DNA of 5,969 bases, taken from NCBI GenBank assembly GCA_963966275.1, contig CAWZYQ010000193.1, positions 1 through 5,969 of the forward strand, in the 5' to 3' direction. Positions 1 to 4,393 of this stretch are shown here, one piece after another. A model generated the notes under the pieces. It made no database searches, was not told where the DNA came from, and saw only the letters and a list, made by a program, of their open reading frames with translations. The stretch is from UBA10427 sp003500135. GTDB lineage: Bacteria > Bacteroidota > Bacteroidia > Cytophagales > Cyclobacteriaceae. Position 1 is the stretch's first letter, and the number at the start of each line of letters is the position of its first letter. The translations under genes were made by a program, and so were the position numbers.

Positions 1-740
1 GTTTTGGGGCGCTCAATGACCTGTTTTCACCCGCCCGACTCAGGCAAAGGCTACAAAAGCCCTGGATTGACTGGCAGCCTTCCACGAAAATTGCAGTATT
101 TACCAGTGCCGTCTTATTATTATTGGGTACCTTGTGGTTTCTGGCCCTGGAAAATAATAGCGCACTCACCGGTCAGGGTTGGCTTGATAAACTGGTCACC
201 AGCTTTTTTCAGTCGGCTACCACCAGAACGGCTGGTTTTAATACTGTGGATATAGGAAGCCTGACCCTTCCGGTTTTGCTTGTTATGATCATTCTGATGT
301 TTATCGGCGCCTCTTCCGGGTCGGTGGGTGGAGGTATAAAAACATCAACCTTCTTCATCATCTTTGCCTCGGTTTGGCAATTGATCAAAGGAAGGAGGGG
401 GGTGTACATCAACAAGCGCTTTCTGGCCAATGACCTGTATTTTAAGGCAATGGCCATTTTTGCTTTCGCCATCGCATACAATATTATCGCTTTTGTCATC
501 CTGGCGGTGATACACCCCGATATCAAAGCCATTAGCTTATTGTTTGAACAAGTATCTGCATTTGGTACCGTTGGGTTGAGTATGGGGATCACTACGTCAC
601 TTTCCGGTGGCGCTAAATTTTTAATCATAAGTTCTATGTTTCTCGGACGAGTTGGAATTCTTACATTTGCATATTCCATAAGCGGAAAACAACAATCCAG
701 GAATTTTAAATACCCGGTAACAAGAATAATGGTAGGATAA
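1..740 (+). CDS. trkH: TrkH/KtrB-family potassium uptake channel subunit, C-terminal half (5' end outside window)
   Basis: This is an integral inner-membrane subunit that carries K+ into the cell; TrkH/KtrB proteins normally work with a cytoplasmic NAD- or nucleotide-binding TrkA/KtrA ring. The frame is open from base 3, giving 245 codons and a TAA stop, so the start and the first two pore repeats lie to the left. Visible hallmarks are the third pore-loop filter TTRTAGF (residues 73-79 of the fragment), the glycine-rich intramembrane gate loop ending GGGIKT (109-114), the fourth filter SAFGTVGLS (185-193), and the basic tail after the last membrane segment. Each filter keeps its glycine. The C-terminal GRVGILTFAYS stretch resembles the KtrB/NtpJ branch, but TrkH versus KtrB cannot be settled from half a protein. 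No trkA/ktrA gene follows; it could lie upstream or elsewhere. Family call is near certain. Confidence 0.95.
   Translation, partial: FGALNDLFSPARLRQRLQKPWIDWQPSTKIAVFTSAVLLLLGTLWFLALENNSALTGQGWLDKLVTSFFQSATTRTAGFNTVDIGSLTLPVLLVMIILMFIGASSGSVGGGIKTSTFFIIFASVWQLIKGRRGVYINKRFLANDLYFKAMAIFAFAIAYNIIAFVILAVIHPDIKAISLLFEQVSAFGTVGLSMGITTSLSGGAKFLIISSMFLGRVGILTFAYSISGKQQSRNFKYPVTRIMVG
733..737 (+). promoter_or_regulatory. Weak ribosome-binding site of lgt overlapping the trkH end
   Basis: TAGGA lies 5 nt before the lgt ATG and runs into the trkH stop codon. A ribosome finishing trkH would be placed almost on the next start, so translational coupling is likely. The match to the Shine-Dalgarno sequence is short, which is normal in Bacteroidota. 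Confidence 0.4.
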
Positions 741-742
741 CT

Positions 743-1579
743 ATGCACCCGATACTATTTCAATTTGAGGTTCCCGAATTTTTGCAGGGTATATTTCCCT
801 CGCAGGTCACAATATATTCCTATGGCGCACTTATTGCACTAGGGGCTTTTTTAGGATATATGTACACCTCAATAAAAGCCGGGAAAAAATTCGGTCTGTC
901 CCATGAAACGGTACAGCTTTTTGTGATTTTGGTGATCATTGCGGCCGTGGTAGGGGGCAAGTTTTTTATGATATTTGAAGACCCAAAAGATTTTGCAGGA
1001 GATCCGGGCTCGCTTCTTACTGATTTCGGTAGTGGATTTGTGTTTTACGGCTCCCTAATTTTTGCTATTCCAACGATCATCATATTCTTAAAGGTCAAAA
1101 AAATACCTGTATGGCCATTTCTGGATGTGGTTGCAATTTTAACAACCATCGTACATGCTTTTGGCAGAATGGGCTGCTTTATGGCAGGGTGCTGTTACGG
1201 TGTGCCGCACGATACTTTTCCATCGGTCACTTTTAGCCATCCTAAAAGTCAGGCAGAACCGCTGGATACGCCCCTGCATCCCACTCAACTGTACTCTGCA
1301 TTTTCAGTTGCTTTGATCGGTATGTTTTTGGTGTGGTATGAAAAGCGCAAGCGTTTTGATGGTGAGTTAATGTTGCTGTATATTATGCTTTATGCAATTG
1401 CCAGGTCAGTGATAGAAATATTTCGTGGTGATATACAGAGGGGTTACGTGATTGAAGGGCTTTTAAGCAACTCACAATTCATAAGTTTGCTGATGTTTAC
1501 CGCAGCGGCCTGGATGTATAATAGGATGTGGAAGAAACAACAGCTTAGAAATAAGATCAGGGCATCCGGAAGGAAATAG
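743..1579 (+). CDS. lgt: Prolipoprotein diacylglyceryl transferase (Lgt), GCCYG variant
   Basis: Lgt catalyses the first step of lipoprotein maturation: it moves diacylglycerol from phosphatidylglycerol to the lipobox cysteine of prolipoproteins at the inner membrane. The product is 278 residues, near the usual length, with about seven hydrophobic segments. Recognisable parts are SYGAL (26-30, holding the equivalent of E. coli Tyr26), the signature GRMGCFMAGCCYG (141-153), HPTQLYSA (179-186) and ARSVIEIFRGD (220-230). The residues corresponding to E. coli R143, G154, R239, E243 and R246 are kept as R142, G153, R221, E225 and R228. E. coli H103, N146 and E151 align with Y102, C145 and C150, so this is a divergent branch. 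It starts 2 bp after trkH, probably in the same operon, and its last 23 bp overlap the convergent lipid kinase gene. The alternative is a paralogue acting on another acceptor; the single-copy role cannot be judged here. Confidence 0.93.
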   Translation: MHPILFQFEVPEFLQGIFPSQVTIYSYGALIALGAFLGYMYTSIKAGKKFGLSHETVQLFVILVIIAAVVGGKFFMIFEDPKDFAGDPGSLLTDFGSGFVFYGSLIFAIPTIIIFLKVKKIPVWPFLDVVAILTTIVHAFGRMGCFMAGCCYGVPHDTFPSVTFSHPKSQAEPLDTPLHPTQLYSAFSVALIGMFLVWYEKRKRFDGELMLLYIMLYAIARSVIEIFRGDIQRGYVIEGLLSNSQFISLLMFTAAAWMYNRMWKKQQLRNKIRASGRK

Positions 1580-2435
1580 CCCCGGGAACGATTTTTATTT
1601 GATATGCTCCATCGGGAAGAAGCTCCCCATCGATGTGCGCTTTAAGGCCCGGAGTTTTTTCTATTTTTATTTCTTTTGCTTTTTGCATGGTGGTGAACCC
1701 AAAATTGCCATGCTGGGCCATCATCACTATTAGCATAAACAAAGGTCGCTGTATCATATTGGCCGGATGGATCATCATAAGATCGAGCAAGCCATCATCC
1801 ATTTTTGCCCTTGGGTTGGTTTGAAAGCCACCGCCGAAAGTCGTTCCATTGCCAATGGTCATAGAAAAAAGCTTCCTGTCGAGTAATATGTTGTCAATGT
1901 CGGCTTTGAAGTGAACGGATTTGTATTTAAACAGTAGCTCAAGTACCGTTGACATATACGCCCAGTGGCCTGCATATCGTTTTCCTCGCCTGATCATCGT
2001 ATCTACCACGGCACCATCGAAACCCAGGCCTACACCATTCAGGAAATATCTGGTATTGCACTTCCCCAGATCCAGTATTTTTGGTTCGCCGTTGGTAGCG
2101 ATGTCGATCTGTTTTTCAAGGTCAAACTGGTGGTGGATCGACCGGAGTGCATCGTTACCCGTTCCGTTTGAAATAACACTGATAGGAATATTGCTTTCCA
2201 CCATGCCATTCACAACGTAGTTAAGCGTGCCGTCACCTCCCAGCACAATCACATCATCATAGGTGTTCAATTTTATTTTGTCCTGTAGTCTCGACGGGTC
2301 GTCAGCTAAAGTGGTGTAGAAAGTTTCATAGGAAAATCCCAATTGGGAAAAATGACTTACAATTCGGTCATATTTTGCCTTAAAGGTGGCTTTGCCTGCC
2401 GCCGGATTTATGATTATCAAAAAATTACGGTTCAC
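1557..2435 (-). CDS. Diacylglycerol/lipid kinase, YegS/DgkB/BmrU family
   Basis: A soluble or membrane-associated kinase of the DAGK catalytic family, which uses ATP to phosphorylate diacylglycerol or a related lipid and so returns it to phospholipid synthesis. The 292-residue length is typical. Seen in order: NPAAGK (10-15), the nucleotide-binding GGDGTLN (66-72), NGTGND (90-95), GVGLGFDGA (134-142), the FGGGF..NP.A..DDGLLDL block (200-219) and IDGE near the end (268-271), where the family has its conserved acidic active-site residues. The usual Pro before GTGND is replaced by Ser-Asn. The start is GTG; an in-frame stop lies 12 nt upstream and no ATG precedes the NPAAGK motif, so GTG is the only conventional choice, with TTG at codon 6 as a possible rival. 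No Shine-Dalgarno sequence is visible. It lies 52 bp after clpS on the same strand and converges on lgt with a 23-bp overlap. Exact lipid substrate is unknown. Confidence 0.92.
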   Translation of the reverse strand: MNRNFLIIINPAAGKATFKAKYDRIVSHFSQLGFSYETFYTTLADDPSRLQDKIKLNTYDDVIVLGGDGTLNYVVNGMVESNIPISVISNGTGNDALRSIHHQFDLEKQIDIATNGEPKILDLGKCNTRYFLNGVGLGFDGAVVDTMIRRGKRYAGHWAYMSTVLELLFKYKSVHFKADIDNILLDRKLFSMTIGNGTTFGGGFQTNPRAKMDDGLLDLMMIHPANMIQRPLFMLIVMMAQHGNFGFTTMQKAKEIKIEKTPGLKAHIDGELLPDGAYQIKIVPGAISFRMP

Positions 2436-2442
2436 AAAAATA
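2435..2442 (-). promoter_or_regulatory. TATTTTTG -7-box match overlapping the lipid kinase start codon
   Basis: On the minus strand TATTTTTG fits the Bacteroidota -7 consensus TAnnTTTG exactly, and its final G is the first base of the kinase GTG start. The 12-base stretch TATTTTTGTGAA is identical to the one in front of clpS. No -33 TTG is visible upstream. If active, transcription would begin inside the reading frame, so it may be chance or may mark a downstream TTG start. Confidence 0.3.
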
Positions 2443-2487
2443 CGGATTTAGATTTCCGGCGTTTGGTTGATAATGATTGGATACTTT

Positions 2488-2775
2488 TTATTGGATCCTG
2501 GCATCAATCCCTGCATCACATATGGCATCACGCATGGGCTTCACCTCGATGAAAGTACCGGTTTTCACACAGCATTTTCCTTTGTAATGAATAATTAAAG
2601 TGCATTGCTCAGCCTGTTCAGGTGTATGCTTACATACTTTTATCAGGGTATTGATCACATGATCAAAAGTGTTGTAGTCATCGTTGTACACCACCAAATC
2701 TTTCAAGTCTTCCGACCTGACGTCTTCCAATACTTCCTCAATAACTTCAACCTCTGTTTGTGTATTATTCCACAT
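2488..2775 (-). CDS. clpS: ATP-dependent Clp protease adaptor ClpS
   Basis: ClpS binds destabilising N-terminal residues of proteins and hands them to the ClpA (or ClpC)-ClpP protease, the bacterial N-end rule; it acts in the cytoplasm. The product is 95 residues. An acidic flexible N-terminus (1-25) is followed by the ClpS core: LVVYNDDYNTFDHVINTL (27-44), then IIHYKGKCCVKTG (61-73) and a final helix. N31-D32-D33 and H63 match the pocket residues N34, D35, D36 and H66 of E. coli. Phe37 takes the place of the E. coli gatekeeper Met40. I chose the ATG at 2775 over the GTG one codon earlier because AAGGAG lies 5 nt from the ATG but only 2 nt from the GTG. It is divergent from the symporter gene and probably co-transcribed with the lipid kinase behind it. 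No Clp ATPase or protease gene is in the window. Confidence 0.95.
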   Translation of the reverse strand: MWNNTQTEVEVIEEVLEDVRSEDLKDLVVYNDDYNTFDHVINTLIKVCKHTPEQAEQCTLIIHYKGKCCVKTGTFIEVKPMRDAICDAGIDARIQ

Positions 2776-2780
2776 CACTT

Positions 2781-2786
2781 CTCCTT
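2781..2786 (-). promoter_or_regulatory. Strong ribosome-binding site of clpS
   Basis: AAGGAG on the minus strand, 5 nt before the clpS ATG at 2775. It is the only strong Shine-Dalgarno sequence in front of a gene in this window and it decides the start in favour of ATG over the adjacent GTG. Confidence 0.75.
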
Positions 2787-2794
2787 TTATTTCA

Positions 2795-2802
2795 CAAAAA
2801 TA
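2795..2802 (-). promoter_or_regulatory. Putative clpS promoter, -7 box TATTTTTG
   Basis: Exact match to the Bacteroidota TAnnTTTG -7 element, 19 nt ahead of the clpS ATG, which leaves room for a short leader holding AAGGAG. No TTG-type -33 element is visible at the expected distance, so the call rests on the -7 box and its position. Confidence 0.6.
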
Positions 2803-2813
2803 TAAAAAATAAA

Positions 2814-2821
2814 CATTTTTG
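2814..2821 (+). promoter_or_regulatory. Putative symporter promoter, -7-like CATTTTTG
   Basis: One mismatch (C for T at the first position) to TAnnTTTG, 20 nt before the symporter ATG. With the clpS box it forms a 7-bp inverted repeat (CAAAAAT/ATTTTTG, 13-bp spacer), so the two promoters would share DNA. No -33 element is recognisable. The AT-rich context makes a chance match possible. Confidence 0.4.
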
Positions 2822-2841
2822 GGACTTACTTTAATTAGCGT

Positions 2842-4284
2842 ATGTCACCAACAATTGTTTTATCTCTTATCGGCGGATATTTTTTAGCGCTTATATTGCT
2901 GTCAAGAATTACCTCAAAAGGTGCCGATACCCAAACATTTTTCACAGCTAACCGCAACTCCCCCTGGTACCTCGTGGCTTTCGGCATGATCGGGGCCTCA
3001 CTATCGGGAGTCACTTTCATTTCGGTTCCGGGTGAAGTGGGCAACTCGGCATTCACCTATTTTCAAATGGTCCTGGGGTATGTGTTGGGGTATTTTGTCA
3101 TTATCAAAATATTGCTTCCACTTTACTACCGACTCAACTTAATATCTATTTATGAGTATCTCGATCAAAGATTCGGCTTTTGGTCGTACAAAACAGGGGC
3201 ATTTTTCTTCCTGATCAGCCGTACAATCGGAGCGGCCTTCCGGTTGTTTCTGGTGGCCGGGGTGTTGCAATTGACTATTTTTGATGCCTGGAAAATTCCT
3301 TTCGAAGTATCGGTCTTGGTCACTATTTTACTGATTTGGATCTATACTTTTCGAGGAGGGATCAAGACTATTGTCATTACCGATACGCTCCAAACTTTTT
3401 TTATGCTTTTGGCAGTAGTCATCACTTTATTGGCTATAGGTAAAGAAATGGACCTTGGGATATCAGAAATGACCCGGGTTATTGCTGATAGCGACTGGAG
3501 CAAGATCTTTATTTGGGATGCCAATAACGGGCGGAACTTTTACAAAATGTTTTTTAGTGGCGCGCTGATCACCATTGTGATGACCGGGCTCGATCAGGAT
3601 ATGATGCAGAAAAACCTGACATGCAGGTCACTGAAAGACGCGCAAAAAAATATGTTTTGGTTCAGCCTGTCACTTATTTTTGTAAATATGCTCTTTCTGG
3701 GGCTTGGAGCGCTGCTCTATATTTACGCTCAGGACAGTGGCACAGCGCTTCCGGCCAATAGCGATGACGTATATCCGCTATTGTCAATGAATTATTTTCC
3801 GGCTGTAGTAGGGGTGTTTTTTATTTTAGGTATCACGGCAGCCGCATACAGTAGCGCCGACTCAGCGCTTACCTCCCTCACTACCTCGTTTTGTGTAGAC
3901 TTTTTAAATATTGATCGATATGAAGAAAAGCTCAGAAGAACACTGCGATTAGCCGTTCATATAGGGTTTTCCGTTTTGCTGTTTTTTGTAATCCTGGTGT
4001 TCAACTGGATCAACGACGACAGCGTGATCAATTCTTTATTCACGGCAGCAGGCTACACGTATGGCCCCTTATTGGGAATGTTTACTTTTGGATTATTTAG
4101 CAAAAAAGCAGTGAAAGATAAATGGGCGCCAATCATAGCATTGTTATCACCGCTCATCTCTTATTTTTTGAATGCGTTGATACCCAAATGGTTTGATGGT
4201 TTCCAATTAGGCTTTCTGGTACTTCTGCTCAATGGATGCCTTACTTTGGCGGGGTTATTGCTGATTAGTAGAAAAAATAATTGA
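2842..4284 (+). CDS. Sodium:solute symporter (SSS family), substrate unknown
   Basis: An inner-membrane Na+-coupled transporter of the SSS family (relatives of SGLT, PutP and sialic acid transporters). The product is 480 residues with about 13 hydrophobic segments, a full-length minimal symporter with no fused kinase domain. Seen: FFTANRNSPWYLVAFGMIGA (33-52) entering the first core helix, the family signature FRGGIKTIVITDTLQT (170-185), GLDQDMMQKNLTCRSLKDAQ (249-268), and AAAYSSADSALTSL (333-346), whose paired serines S337/S338 correspond to the TM8 Na2 sodium-site serines of vSGLT. The sodium site therefore looks intact, but I see no residues that fix the solute. The ATG is preceded by ttaattagcgt, with no clear Shine-Dalgarno sequence; the next upstream region is the divergent clpS promoter. 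No catabolic gene is adjacent to hint at a substrate, and it appears monocistronic. Confidence 0.92.
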   Translation: MSPTIVLSLIGGYFLALILLSRITSKGADTQTFFTANRNSPWYLVAFGMIGASLSGVTFISVPGEVGNSAFTYFQMVLGYVLGYFVIIKILLPLYYRLNLISIYEYLDQRFGFWSYKTGAFFFLISRTIGAAFRLFLVAGVLQLTIFDAWKIPFEVSVLVTILLIWIYTFRGGIKTIVITDTLQTFFMLLAVVITLLAIGKEMDLGISEMTRVIADSDWSKIFIWDANNGRNFYKMFFSGALITIVMTGLDQDMMQKNLTCRSLKDAQKNMFWFSLSLIFVNMLFLGLGALLYIYAQDSGTALPANSDDVYPLLSMNYFPAVVGVFFILGITAAAYSSADSALTSLTTSFCVDFLNIDRYEEKLRRTLRLAVHIGFSVLLFFVILVFNWINDDSVINSLFTAAGYTYGPLLGMFTFGLFSKKAVKDKWAPIIALLSPLISYFLNALIPKWFDGFQLGFLVLLLNGCLTLAGLLLISRKNN

Positions 4285-4293
4285 ATTGATCGA

Positions 4294-4330
4294 ACAATTG
4301 TTTCAAGATTGAGCAAAATTGTACTTTTTT
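4294..4330 (+). terminator. Weak candidate terminator behind the symporter gene
   Basis: ACAATT (4294-4299) pairs with AATTGT (4317-4322), followed after two bases by a run of six T (4325-4330). It sits 10 bp after the symporter stop codon in the right orientation. The stem is short and has only one G-C pair, so efficiency is doubtful. Confidence 0.25.
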
Positions 4331-4331
4331 G

Positions 4332-4363
4332 ATTCAATTTGTATGAGATATTGTAAATTGAAT
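4332..4363. repeat. 9-bp perfect inverted repeat in the leader of the TPR/PD40 gene
   Basis: ATTCAATTT (4332-4340) and AAATTGAAT (4355-4363) are perfect reverse complements around a 14-nt loop, 30 bp before the ATG at 4394. A related half, AATTGAAT, lies at 4279-4286 across the symporter stop codon. It could be an operator or a weak hairpin; with no T tract behind it, it is not a terminator. The 109-bp gap 4285-4393 holds this, the weak terminator and TCAATTTG (4334-4341), a one-mismatch -7-like box inside the left arm. Confidence 0.4.
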
Positions 4364-4393
4364 ACTTTAGTCAATAGACAGCGTTTCTTGATT

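Noticed and set aside
110..125. TTATTATTATTG microsatellite-like run
   Set aside because: It is four leucine codons within a trkH membrane helix, in frame and unremarkable.
4..255. 83-codon plus-strand frame at the left edge
   Set aside because: It overlaps the trkH frame in another phase, has no family resemblance, and the trkH frame is open from base 3 through this region.
209..748. 179-codon open frame on the minus strand
   Set aside because: It is the antisense shadow of the trkH gene; the plus-strand frame carries the family motifs and this one shows none.
1580..1605. CCCGGG followed by a T-rich run as a terminator for lgt
   Set aside because: CCCGGG is a six-base palindrome with no loop, and the T run is not next to a stable stem; the bases also encode the C-terminus of the lipid kinase.
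1633..2220. Several plus-strand frames of 63-99 codons
   Set aside because: All lie antisense to the lipid kinase, whose motifs cover the same DNA; no ribosome-binding sites or recognisable domains.
2776..2778. GTG as the clpS start
   Set aside because: It would sit only 2 nt from AAGGAG; the ATG directly after it has the normal 5-nt spacing.
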